Origin: Acidimicrobiaceae bacterium
Lineage (GTDB): Bacteria; Actinomycetota; Acidimicrobiia; Acidimicrobiales; RAAP-2
Length of the DNA stretch: 64,000 bases
NCBI GenBank assembly: GCA_003162475.1
Contig: PMOI01000010.1
Coordinates: 216,120 to 280,119 of the forward strand
Direction of reading: 5' to 3'
The stretch's first letter is position 1, and each line of letters opens with the position of its first letter. Below the pieces are notes generated by a model. That model was not told the DNA's origin. It did no database searches and was given only the letters and a program-made list of their open reading frames with translations. Shown here piece by piece: positions 47,446 to 59,666 of this stretch. The position numbers and the translations under genes were made by a program.

Positions 47446-48036
47446 GTGAAAAGAGTTGCCCTCGCGGGCGGTATCGGTGCGGGAAAAACCGTCCTTTCGG
47501 AGCGACTCGTGTCCTTGGGCTGGCCGGTGATCGACGCCGACGTGGTGGCGCGAATGGTCGTACAAAATGGTGAGCCCGCGTGGACGGCGCTGCGCGACGC
47601 GTTCGGTTCGGCGGCATTCATGTCGTCGGGTGAACTCGATAGGAAATTCATGGCTGACGTCGCTTTTCACGACGCGAGCGCGCTTCGTCGATTGAACCAC
47701 ATCACGCACGGCTATATCGGGAGCGAGATCACTCGCGAACTCGACGCCACCGAGGCGGACGTCGTCTTCGTCGCGTTGCCGCTCTTTCGTCCCGAGCACC
47801 GAGACGCCTTTCACCTCGACGAGGTCTGGGCCATCCTCGTCGATCCGAAGATTGCACTATCTCGATTGTGCGAGCAGCGCGGGTACGACGAAGACGACGC
47901 ACGCGCTCGTCTGGCCTCGCAGATGACGAACGAAGAGCGCGAATCTCTCGCCGAGCGCGTGTTGTGGAACAACGGAACGCTCGAAGAACTCTTCGCGCAA
48001 CTCGACACAGCTCTCGTGGAACTCGGCGTACGATGA
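47446..48036 (+). CDS. coaE: Dephospho-CoA kinase
   Basis: Final step of coenzyme A synthesis. The 196 residues show Walker A GGIGAGKT (8-15), GWPVIDADVVAR with the conserved Asp of the CoA site, HITHGYIGSEI and VVFVALPLF. The C-terminal lid has RLASQMTNEER, the usual (R)..SQ region. GTG 47446 is six bases from a -10 hexamer. It overlaps uvrB by four bases. It has no GrpB/UPF0157 fusion, which some actinobacterial CoaE carry. Confidence 0.93.
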   Translation: MKRVALAGGIGAGKTVLSERLVSLGWPVIDADVVARMVVQNGEPAWTALRDAFGSAAFMSSGELDRKFMADVAFHDASALRRLNHITHGYIGSEITRELDATEADVVFVALPLFRPEHRDAFHLDEVWAILVDPKIALSRLCEQRGYDEDDARARLASQMTNEERESLAERVLWNNGTLEELFAQLDTALVELGVR

Positions 48037-50064
48037 CCGACTTTCTCGTCGAGTCGCTGTTCCAGCCCGCGGGCGATCAACCCACGGCGATCGCCGCGCT
48101 CACCCAGGGCGTCGAGGATGGTCTTCGCTATCAGACCCTCGAAGGCATCACCGGCAGCGGCAAGACCGCGACGATTGCGTGGTTGGTCGAACGCGTACAA
48201 CGCCCCACGCTGATCCTCGAGCCCAACAAGTCACTCGCCGCGCAGTTGGCCTCGGAACTTCGAGACATGTTGCCCAAGAACCGCGTGGAGTTCTTCGTCT
48301 CGTACTACGACTACTACCAACCCGAGGCCTACATTCCTCGCACCGACACCTACATCGAGAAGGACAGTTCGGTCAACGAAGAGATCGACCGCTTGCGTCA
48401 CGCCGCGACCTCGTCGCTCCTGACTCATCGCGACACCATCGTCGTGGCGTCGGTGTCGTGCATCTACGGACTGGGTTCGCCCCTCGAATACCGCGAGCGA
48501 ATGTTGCCCTTGGAGGTGGGCGAGCGCTTCGAACAACGAGCGCTGCTTCGCCGCCTCGTCGAGATGCAGTACAGCCGCAACGAGCTCGTCATTGACCGCG
48601 GGAGTTTCCGTATGAAGGGCGACACCCTCGAAGTCCAGCCCGCCTACAGCAACGAGGCCGTGCGGGTGTCGTTCTTCGATGACGTGATCGAGGAGATCTC
48701 CTTCTTCAATCCCGTGACCCAAGAGAGCCGCGGCTCGGTGAGGGAATTCACTCTCTTCGCGGCGTCGCACTACGCGGCGAGTCTCGCCACGTTGCAACGA
48801 GCCGGTCGCACGATCGAAGAAGAGCTCCAACAACAGTTGGCGATCTTCCAGAGCGAGGGGAAACTTTTGGAGGCCCAGCGCCTTCGCTCGCGCACCGAGC
48901 ACGATCTCGAGATGCTCGAACAGACGGGGATCTGCGCGGGCATCGAGAACTACTCGGCGCACCTCGACGGGCGAAGTCCTGGAGAACGACCCTTCACGCT
49001 GCTCGACTACTTCCCCGAAGACATGCTCGTCGTCATCGACGAGTCCCACGTCGCGGTGCCCCAGGTGCGCGGTCAGTACGCGGGGGACCGCTCGAGGAAG
49101 TTGACGCTCGTCGAACACGGCTTTCGCTTGCCCAGCGCGCTCGATAACCGTCCGTTGAGCTTCGACGAGTTCATGGAGATCGTGCCCCAGATGGTCTTCG
49201 TCTCGGCGACGCCCGGTCCCTATGAAATCGAACACTCCGATCAGATCGTGGAGCAAGTGATCCGTCCCACGGGTCTCCTCGATCCCGAAGTGTTCGTCGT
49301 GCCCACGAAGAACCAGATCGACGATCTACGAAGTCGTCTCGACGTGGTGATCGCGAGAGGTGAGCGGGCCCTCATCACGACGCTCACCAAGCGCATGGCC
49401 GAGGACCTCACCACCTTTCTCACCAAAGGGGGCTACCGCGTCCAGTACCTTCACAGCGACATCGACACCATCCAACGTATCGAGATCCTTCGATCACTGC
49501 GACTGGGCGAGTTCGACATCCTGGTCGGCATCAACCTGTTGCGCGAGGGTCTCGACTTACCCGAGGTCTCGCTCGTGGCGATTCTCGACGCCGATAAGGA
49601 GGGCTTCTTGCGCTCACGCAGCGCCCTCACCCAGACGATTGGGCGCGCGGCGAGGAACTCCAACGGTCGAGCCATCCTCTACGCGGACCGGATGACCGAC
49701 TCGATGCGCGCGTCTATTTCGCTCACCGAGCGCCGACGCCTGCTGCAAATCGCCTACAACGAGGAACACGGGATCGAGCCCCAAACCGTCATGAAGAACG
49801 TTGCGGACATCTTGAATCGCCTGCGCAGCGAAGCGCCCCGTGAGGTCACCTCGAAGGTGCACGGTGTCTCCTCGCTCGATGGGGTCCTTCCCGACGATCT
49901 CAGCCTCGAGATCGCCCGCGTCGAAGAGGCGATGTTGGTCGCCGCGAGAGACCTCCGATTTGAGGAAGCGGCCGTGCTCCGCGACACGTTGCAGAACCTG
50001 CAGCGCCAGGGCCTCGCCACGAGCGACGGCCTGATAAGTGTCGAAGAACCGGTAGATTCCCCCT

Positions 50065-50072
<8 letters not shown>
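48033..50072 (+). CDS. uvrB: Excinuclease ABC subunit UvrB
   Basis: Damage-verifying helicase-like subunit of nucleotide excision repair. With ATG 48033 it has 679 residues. Walker A GITGSGKT (38-45), [14 protein letters not shown], the beta-hairpin [25 protein letters not shown] (DEAD-like) near 336, helicase motif [21 protein letters not shown], and the C-terminal UVR motif that binds UvrC. An open frame back to 47868 lies within coaE and is spurious. It overlaps uvrA by eight bases; the uvrB-uvrA-uvrC order is complete. Confidence 0.98.
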
Positions 50073-52901
<2,829 letters not shown>

Positions 52902-52902
<1 letters not shown>

Positions 52903-54764
52903 TGCTGGCGAAGCCCTCAGGCATCCCGCGCCAGAGTGGTTGCTACCTCTTTAAGAACGAGCGCGGCGTCGTCATCTACGTGGGCAAGGCTCGCGTCCTC
53001 GCGCAACGCCTCCCGAGTTACTTCCAGCGCTCGGAGGGCCTCAGTCAAAAAACGCAACTCTTGATGACCGAGGCAACTGCGGTGGAGTGGATCGTCACGC
53101 CCAACGAACTCGACGCGCTGATCCTGGAGAACGAGCTCATCAAGGAGAATCAGCCGCGCTTCAACATGCGACTGAAGGACGACAAGAGCTTCCCCTTCGT
53201 GGCGCTCGACTCGCGAACACCCTTTGCGGCGCCCTACATCACGCGGGGTCAACACGTGAAGGGCGTTCGCTACTTCGGTCCCTTCGTCGACGTGCGGGCG
53301 CTGCGCGTGACGATGGACGAACTGCTGCAGGCCTTCCCGCTGCGTTCGTGCTCGAAGCACAAGTTCAACTACCAACAGCGCATCAACCGCCCTTGTCTCC
53401 TCTTCGACATCGGGAAGTGTTCCGGGCCTTGCGTGGGCGCGATCGACCCCGAGGGCTACCAGGCACTCTCGGCGTCGTGGGCGCGCTTCTTCGAAGGTGA
53501 CGTGCGTCAACTCCGTGACCACCTCCAGCACCAAATGGATGACGCCTCCGCGCAACAACACTACGAGGCCGCCGCCAAGGCTCGCGACGGTCTCGCGGCC
53601 CTGGAGCGAGCCGCGAGCGCCCAGAGCGTGGTGCTCGACGACCACTCGAGTCTCGACGTCATCGCGATCGCGAGTGAGGGCAGCCGCGCCGCCATCGTGC
53701 GCTTTCGGGTGCGCTTCGGGCGCATCATCGGTCGAACGGTCCATCTGGTCGATCGCTCGATGGACGAGGACGACCGCGAGATCCTCGAGAACGCCATGAC
53801 CGATATGTACCTCGACGCTGAGGGCGTGCCGGGCATTGTGGTGGTCGAGCGTGCCGCGCTCGCCACGTCGCTCATCACGCAGTACTTGAGCGATGTCCGG
53901 GGCAAGGCCGTCGAGGTCATCGCCGCCCAGCGCGGAAAGCGTCGGCGCGTCGTCGACCTCGCCGTCTCCGACGCGCAGGCCGTCATCAATCGTGATTCGC
54001 TTCGCCGCCAGGCCGACCACAACGTTCGTTCGCGCGCGCTGCAAGAGCTTGGCGCCGCGCTCTCGCTCGAACAGCCCCCGTACCGCGTCGAGTGCTTCGA
54101 CATGAGCCACCTCCAGGGCACGAACTACGTGGGCTCGATGGTGGTCTTCGAGGACGCGCTACCGGTAAAGAGCGACTACCGGCACTTCAACGTGAGAGAG
54201 GTCCTCGGCAACGACGACGTGGGCGCCATGGAAGAGGTGGTTCGCCGTCGTCTCTCGCACTGGGAGGAACACCAGGGCAGCTCCAAGTTCCGTCGTCCCG
54301 ACCTCATCATCATCGACGGGGGACTGCCGCAACTGCACGCCGCCGAGAAGGCCGCGCGTTCGCTCCAACTCACGGGACTCGTGGAGTTCACCGCGCTCGC
54401 CAAGCGTGAAGAGCTCCTGTACCGACCGGGCAGTTCCACGCCCATCGCGCTCGAGCGCGGCTCGGAGAGCCTCTATTTAGTTCAACGTATCCGCGACGAA
54501 GCGCACCGCTTCGCCATCACGTTTCATCGCTCGAAGCGTGGCAAGTCCATGGTCGCGTCGTCGTTGGAAGGCGTCGACGGTCTCGGACCGGCGCGCCGTG
54601 AGAGACTGCTCGGCGCCTTCGGGTCGCTCAACGCGTTGCGTCAAGCGACGCTCGACGAGTTCGAGGCCCTGGCGTGGCTGCCGAGTGACGTCGCGACGAG
54701 GCTCTACGATCATCTACAGGCGCCGTCGACTCCACGGCCCACGAAGGGTGGTGACGATGAGTGA
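52902..54764 (+). CDS. uvrC: Excinuclease ABC subunit UvrC
   Basis: Dual nuclease that incises both sides of the lesion. The 620 residues have the GIY-YIG domain at 5-90 ([20 protein letters not shown]), a cysteine cluster (CSKHKFN...[13 protein letters not shown]) near 150, the UVR motif, the RNase-H-like nuclease with [20 protein letters not shown] and [11 protein letters not shown], and a C-terminal helix-hairpin-helix pair ([19 protein letters not shown]). The GIY tyrosine is kept in GCY form. It overlaps rapZ by eight bases. Confidence 0.97.
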
Positions 54765-55602
54765 GGTCCTGCTGGTCACGGGCATGTCGGGCGCGGGGCG
54801 CTCGACGGTCTCGGCCGCGCTGGAGGACCTCGGCTGGTTCGTCATCGACAATCTTCCCCTCGAACTCGTGGTGCGCGTGGGCGACCTCGCCTCCGCGGGC
54901 TCCCACGACTACGCCGGCGTCGCCTTTATCGTCGGGCGCTCCGGGGACGTCGAGCCCGACGACGTGCTGGCGGTGAAAGAGGAGCTCCAATTACGCCACG
55001 AGAAGGCGAAGATTCTCTTTCTCGACGCGCCCGACGAGGTGCTGATCCGTCGTTTCGAAGGCAACCGGCGCCGTCACCCTTTCGCCGAGGTGACCTTGGC
55101 CGACTCGATTGCGGGCGAGCGCGCCGCGCTCTCGTCGATCCGTGACGCCGCGGACCTCGTGATCGACACGGGTTCGATCAACACCAATCAACTGCGCCGA
55201 CGCATCGTCGAGACCTTCACCGACGCGAGCGCGATGGAGTCGCTACGCGTCTCGCTCGTCACCTTCGGCTACACCTACGGCATCCCGCGCGACGTGGACC
55301 TCGTCTTTGACTGCCGTTTCCTGCCGAACCCGCACTGGATCGACGAACTTCGCCCCCTCACGGGGCTGGACGAACCCGTCGCGCGCTACGTGCTCGAGCA
55401 AGAGCCGGCTCAGCACTTCCTCAACGACGTGGTGAGCCTCCTCGAGTGGCAGATCCCCGCCTTCGCCAAGGAGGGCAAGTCGTACCTGTCGATCGCGATC
55501 GGCTGCACCGGCGGGCGACACCGGAGCGTGGCGATCGCCGAAGAGATCCGTAATCGCTTGAAACTCGACAACGCCGTCTTTCACCGCGACATCGCGCGAT
55601 GA
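54757..55602 (+). CDS. rapZ: RapZ-family nucleotide-binding protein
   Basis: P-loop protein; the Escherichia coli member guides RNase E to the small RNA GlmZ, while the actinobacterial role is less clear. The 281 residues show GMSGAGRST (9-17), the VIDNLPLEL loop, FLDAPDEVLIRRFEGNRRRH, and the C-terminal GCTGGRHRSVAIAEEI. ATG 54757 has GAAGGGTGG upstream and gives MSEVLLVTG. It overlaps uvrC by eight and yvcK by four bases. whiA, which normally lies two genes on, is missing. Confidence 0.93.
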   Translation: MSEVLLVTGMSGAGRSTVSAALEDLGWFVIDNLPLELVVRVGDLASAGSHDYAGVAFIVGRSGDVEPDDVLAVKEELQLRHEKAKILFLDAPDEVLIRRFEGNRRRHPFAEVTLADSIAGERAALSSIRDAADLVIDTGSINTNQLRRRIVETFTDASAMESLRVSLVTFGYTYGIPRDVDLVFDCRFLPNPHWIDELRPLTGLDEPVARYVLEQEPAQHFLNDVVSLLEWQIPAFAKEGKSYLSIAIGCTGGRHRSVAIAEEIRNRLKLDNAVFHRDIAR

Positions 55603-56459
55603 AGGTCGTCGCCGTCGGCGGGGGCCACGGCACCGCGGTCTCTCTTCGAGCGCTGAAGATCGTTTCGCCCGACGTGACGGGCGTGGTGTCGGTCGCTGAC
55701 GACGGGGGCTCGACGGGCCGACTTCGCGCGATGTTGAACGTCGCGGCCGTTGGTGACCTTCGAAAGTGTCTCGGAGCCCTGGCCGATCCGGACAATCCCC
55801 TCACCGCGTCCTTCGAACACCGATTCAACGTCGGCGAGCTGAGCGGTCACGCCGTTGGCAATCTTTTGCTGGTCGGACTGATCGACGCGACGGGCAACCT
55901 CGAAGAGTCCGTGCGGGCGGTGGCGCAGGTCATGGGCGTCACCGGCACCATCGTGCCGGCCAGTTGCGAGGGCGTCGTACTCCTCGCCACGACCGAAGAG
56001 GGTCCGACGCGCGGCCAGAGCGAGGTGGCGCGCTCGTCGTCGATCCGACGCATCAGTCTCGAACCAGCCAACCCCGCCGCGCCCATCGTGGCCGTCGAGA
56101 CGATCGAACGCGCGGACGTGGTCCTCATTGGTCCGGGTTCACTTTTCACCAGTGTTCTCGCCGCCTGCGTGGTCCCCGGGATCTCCCAGGCCCTCGCGGG
56201 TACGAAGGCGAAGAAGATCTACGTGGCGAACCTGCGCGACCAGATCCCCGAGACCAACGGCTACACCTTGCAAGACCACGTCGACGCGCTCGAACGCCAC
56301 GGCGTCATGGTGGATCTCGTCCTCGTGGACGAGTGCTCCTCGTTCGCCCGCGACTCGTGCAAGGTCACGACCCACGTTCGTGACCTGGCGACCCCGAACG
56401 GCCTCATGCACGACGAGCACAAATTGGCGTCGGCCGTTGTCGAAGAAGTGCGAAGATAG
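55599..56459 (+). CDS. YvcK/CofD-family protein (gluconeogenesis factor)
   Basis: Member of the CofD-like family related to YvcK, which is required for growth on gluconeogenic carbon sources and for cell shape in Bacillus and mycobacteria. The 286 residues show VVAVGGGHGTAVSLRALK, SVADDGGSTGRLR, the GDLRKCLGAL loop, GHAVGNLLLVGL and GPGSLFTSVLA. It is somewhat shorter than the usual 310-340. ATG 55599 overlaps rapZ by four bases. Only 24 bases separate it from gap, with no room for whiA. Confidence 0.92.
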   Translation: MKVVAVGGGHGTAVSLRALKIVSPDVTGVVSVADDGGSTGRLRAMLNVAAVGDLRKCLGALADPDNPLTASFEHRFNVGELSGHAVGNLLLVGLIDATGNLEESVRAVAQVMGVTGTIVPASCEGVVLLATTEEGPTRGQSEVARSSSIRRISLEPANPAAPIVAVETIERADVVLIGPGSLFTSVLAACVVPGISQALAGTKAKKIYVANLRDQIPETNGYTLQDHVDALERHGVMVDLVLVDECSSFARDSCKVTTHVRDLATPNGLMHDEHKLASAVVEEVRR

Positions 56460-56483
56460 GAGACCAACGAAAAGGAGACGCTA

Positions 56484-57491
56484 GTGGCAACACGGGTCGC
56501 GATTAACGGATTTGGACGAATAGGACGTGGCTTCTTGCGCGCGGCCCTGAAGAACCCCGACGTCGAGATCGTCGCGCTGAACGACGTCATGCCGCCGGCG
56601 ACCAACGCGCACCTCTTGAAGTACGACTCCACCCAGGGCGTACTCGATCAATCCGTCAGCGTCAGCGACGACGCGCTCGTCGTGGGCGAGCACACCATCA
56701 AGGTCTTCGCCGAACGCAACCCCGCCGCGCTGCCCTGGGGCGAGTTGGGCATCGACGTCGTGATCGAGTCGACGGGCATCTTCACCTCACGTGAAGCGGC
56801 CAGCGCGCACTTGACGGCCGGCGCGAAGCGCGTCATCATCTCGGCACCCTCGGGCGACGCCGACGCGACGTTCGTCATGGGCGTGAACGAGGGATCCTTC
56901 GACGCCGAGAAGGACCTCGTCATCTCGAACGCGTCGTGCACGACGAACTGCTTCGTGCCCATGGTGAAGGTGCTCGACGACGCCTTCGGTGTCGACGCCG
57001 GCCTCATGACAACGGTGCACGCCTATACCAACGACCAAAATCTCCTCGACCTCGCGCACAAGGACCTTCGTCGCGCACGCGCGGCCGCCGTCAACATCGT
57101 GCCGTCGTCAACGGGCGCGGCGCGCGCGACGAGTCTCGTGCTCAGTTCCATGAAGGGACGCCTGGACGGTACGTCGCTGCGGGTGCCGATTCCTGTTGGC
57201 AGTATCACCGACTTCACCGCGATCGTGCGCTCGACGAGCGTCGAGGAGATCAACGCGGCCTTCAAAGCGGCGGCTGAGGGACCGTTGAAGGGCATCGTCG
57301 TCTACACCGACGAGCCCATCGTCTCGTCGGACATCGTGGGTAGTCCCGCGTCGTGCACCTTCGACTCCCTGATGACCATGGTCCAGCCCATTGACGAAGC
57401 GAAGTGCTTGGTCAAGGTCTTTGGTTGGTACGACAACGAGTGGGGTTACTCGAACCGTCTGGTCGACCTCGCGCGCCACGTCGGCCAGTAG
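56484..57491 (+). CDS. gap: Glyceraldehyde-3-phosphate dehydrogenase
   Basis: Glycolytic oxidation of glyceraldehyde 3-phosphate. The 335 residues have INGFGRIGRGFLRAA (7-21), Asp34 in ALNDVMPP, which favours NAD over NADP, and the catalytic Cys152 in SNASCTTNCF. VKVFGWYDNEWGYSNRLVDL is the usual C-terminal stretch. GTG 56484 has AAGGAG ten bases upstream. It leads the gap-pgk-tpiA-secG run, in the usual actinobacterial order. Confidence 0.97.
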   Translation: MATRVAINGFGRIGRGFLRAALKNPDVEIVALNDVMPPATNAHLLKYDSTQGVLDQSVSVSDDALVVGEHTIKVFAERNPAALPWGELGIDVVIESTGIFTSREAASAHLTAGAKRVIISAPSGDADATFVMGVNEGSFDAEKDLVISNASCTTNCFVPMVKVLDDAFGVDAGLMTTVHAYTNDQNLLDLAHKDLRRARAAAVNIVPSSTGAARATSLVLSSMKGRLDGTSLRVPIPVGSITDFTAIVRSTSVEEINAAFKAAAEGPLKGIVVYTDEPIVSSDIVGSPASCTFDSLMTMVQPIDEAKCLVKVFGWYDNEWGYSNRLVDLARHVGQ

Positions 57492-57495
57492 TTCC

Positions 57496-58635
57496 GTGTC
57501 CGCACCACTGCCGTCGATCGATCGATGGGGGAGCCTCAAAGGTAAACGGGTACTCGTGCGCGTCGACTTCAACGCGCCCGTCGCCGAGGTGGACGGGTTG
57601 CTGCGCGTCACCGACGACTTCCGGCTGCGCTCGACGCTGCCGCTCTTTGACGTCTTGCTCGATCGAGGCGCGACGGTCGTCGCGTGCACGCACTTCGGCC
57701 GGCCCAACGGACGCGTCGACGAGCGCTACGACGTGGCACCGCTGCGACGATGCCTGGACGAACTGCGTCCCGAGGTCGAACTGATGGAGAATCTGCGCTT
57801 TGACCCCGGTGAAGAGTCGAACGACCCGGACTTCGGTGCCTCGCTCGTCGAAGGCTTCGACTACTACGTCAACGAGGCCTTCGGGGCCTCGCACCGCGCG
57901 CACGCGTCGATCATGGTCCCCCCGACGCTTATTCCCAGTGCCGCGGGGTCCAACCTGCAGCGTGAGGTCGCGACACTGTTGGCTCTTCTGGAGTCGCCGG
58001 CGCGACCGTTCGTCGCCGTGACGGGAGGAGCCAAGGTGAAGGACAAACTCGGCATCATGAAGGTGCTGGCCGAGAAGGCCGACGTCGTCATCGTGGGTGG
58101 TGGCATGGCGTACACCTTCGCGGTCGCCGACGGTCGCAGCATTGGCTCGTCGCTCTTCGACGGGTCCTTCGTCGATGAGTGCGCTGCGTTGCTCGAAGGG
58201 GGCAACGTGTTGATCCCCGTCGACGCGCGCGGCCTTCCCTCGGGGTCACCGTTTGGTCCCGACGGCGGTGATGAGGACGCCGTTGCCTTCGAGGAGAACA
58301 TTCCTGACGGCTTCATGGGTCTCGACGTCGGACCAACGTCGATCGAGGTCTTCGTGGCCGCCATCGCGGGTGCGAAGACGATCCTTTGGAATGGGCCGAT
58401 GGGCGTCTTCGAGGACCCCCGTTTTGGTGTCGGCACCGAGGCAGTCGCGCGCGCCATCGCGTCGTCCTCGGCGGTCAGCGTGGTGGGGGGAGGCGACTCG
58501 GTCGCGGCCCTTGGCTCCTACGGCCTCGACAAGGACGTCAGTTTCGTCTCAACCGGGGGCGGCGCGTCGTTAGAGCTCGTCGAACTCGGCGATCTACCCG
58601 GCCTTCGGGCCTTAAGAGAAAGTCCCTGGAACTAG
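57496..58635 (+). CDS. pgk: Phosphoglycerate kinase
   Basis: Substrate-level ATP formation in glycolysis. The 379 residues, slightly under the usual 390-400, show VLVRVDFNAPVAE near 20, THFGRPNGRVDERY, ENLRFDPGEE, VTGGAKVKDKLGIM, ILWNGPMGVFED, and the C-terminal VVGGGDSVAALG and STGGGASLEL. GTG 57496 lies four bases after the gap stop; the longer open frame back to 57391 is inside gap. tpiA follows with no gap. Confidence 0.97.
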   Translation: MSAPLPSIDRWGSLKGKRVLVRVDFNAPVAEVDGLLRVTDDFRLRSTLPLFDVLLDRGATVVACTHFGRPNGRVDERYDVAPLRRCLDELRPEVELMENLRFDPGEESNDPDFGASLVEGFDYYVNEAFGASHRAHASIMVPPTLIPSAAGSNLQREVATLLALLESPARPFVAVTGGAKVKDKLGIMKVLAEKADVVIVGGGMAYTFAVADGRSIGSSLFDGSFVDECAALLEGGNVLIPVDARGLPSGSPFGPDGGDEDAVAFEENIPDGFMGLDVGPTSIEVFVAAIAGAKTILWNGPMGVFEDPRFGVGTEAVARAIASSSAVSVVGGGDSVAALGSYGLDKDVSFVSTGGGASLELVELGDLPGLRALRESPWN

Positions 58636-59418
58636 ATGACCACCCGCCGTCCCCTCGTCATTGGCAACTGGAAGATGAACCTCGACTTCGTCGAGGCCCT
58701 GCACCTCGTGCAGCAGTTGGGCGTCATGATGAAGAATCGTCCCGTCGAGCACACCGACGTCGTCGTGGCGGCGCCCTTCGTTGACCTGCGTAGCGTGAGC
58801 TCGATCATCGACTCGGAACGATTCGCGATCGCCCTCGGCGCGCAACACGTCAACGCGCAGGAGAACGGCCCGCACACTGGCGAGGTTTCGACGTCGATGT
58901 TGAAGCGTCTGAACGTCGAGTGGGTGTTGGTGGGTCACTCCGAACGTCGCGTGCACTACTTCATGAGTGACGACGTCGTCGCTGACACACTGCTCAGTGT
59001 CGTGCGCGCCGGACAACACGCCGTCCTCTGCGTGGGCGAAGAGCTCTCGATTCGAGAGAGCGGCGAGCACGAGGCCTTCGTTTGCGCACAACTCGAGAGC
59101 GCGCTACGTGGGCTGGACGAGAAGTTCCGCGACCTCGTCACCGTTGCCTACGAGCCCCTATGGGCCATTGGCACCGGCGTGAACGCCACGTCCGAGCAGG
59201 TCCACGCGATGACGGCGTACCTTCGAGAGGTCCTTCGTTCGATGTCCTTCAGCACCCCCCAAGTGCTCTACGGCGGCTCAGTGAACGCCGAGAACGCCCC
59301 AACGCTGGTGCGCGAAAGTGACGTGGACGGCTTCCTCGTCGGGGGCGCCTCGCTGAAGGCCGAGTCGTTCTACGCCATCCTTCAGGCGTGCGACGACTGC
59401 TACGCTATAAAGCGCTAA
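58636..59418 (+). CDS. tpiA: Triosephosphate isomerase
   Basis: Interconverts dihydroxyacetone phosphate and glyceraldehyde 3-phosphate. The 260 residues hold Lys13 in GNWKMN, the electrophile His in VGHSERR, the catalytic Glu in VAYEPLWAIGTG with loop 6, and the phosphate loop YGGSVNAEN and VGGASLKAESF. Its ATG directly follows the pgk stop codon. Confidence 0.97.
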   Translation: MTTRRPLVIGNWKMNLDFVEALHLVQQLGVMMKNRPVEHTDVVVAAPFVDLRSVSSIIDSERFAIALGAQHVNAQENGPHTGEVSTSMLKRLNVEWVLVGHSERRVHYFMSDDVVADTLLSVVRAGQHAVLCVGEELSIRESGEHEAFVCAQLESALRGLDEKFRDLVTVAYEPLWAIGTGVNATSEQVHAMTAYLREVLRSMSFSTPQVLYGGSVNAENAPTLVRESDVDGFLVGGASLKAESFYAILQACDDCYAIKR

Positions 59419-59430
59419 TCGGAGGACCCA

Positions 59431-59661
59431 ATGTTTACCTGGGCAATCATCACTATTGAGACAATTTCGGCCGTGGCGTTGATCTTTCTCGTCCTATTGC
59501 ACTCGGGTCGAGGGGGCGGCATCTCGGACCTCATGGGAGGCTCCATGGGCGCCGCGGCGACGGGTTCGACCGTCGTGGAGCGCAACCTCGACCGCATCAC
59601 GATCGCCGTTGCGCTGCTGTTCACGTTCGCCACGCTGGCGCTCGACCTACGCCTGCAGTAA
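59431..59661 (+). CDS. secG: Protein translocase subunit SecG
   Basis: Small two-helix partner of SecYE. The 76 residues have hydrophobic helices at about 3-22 and 55-72, separated by LLHSGRGGGISDLMGGSMG, the SecG hallmark loop. GGAGGA at 59421-59426 is five bases from ATG 59431. It closes the gap-pgk-tpiA-secG run found in many actinobacteria. Confidence 0.93.
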   Translation: MFTWAIITIETISAVALIFLVLLHSGRGGGISDLMGGSMGAAATGSTVVERNLDRITIAVALLFTFATLALDLRLQ

Positions 59662-59666
59662 CGACC

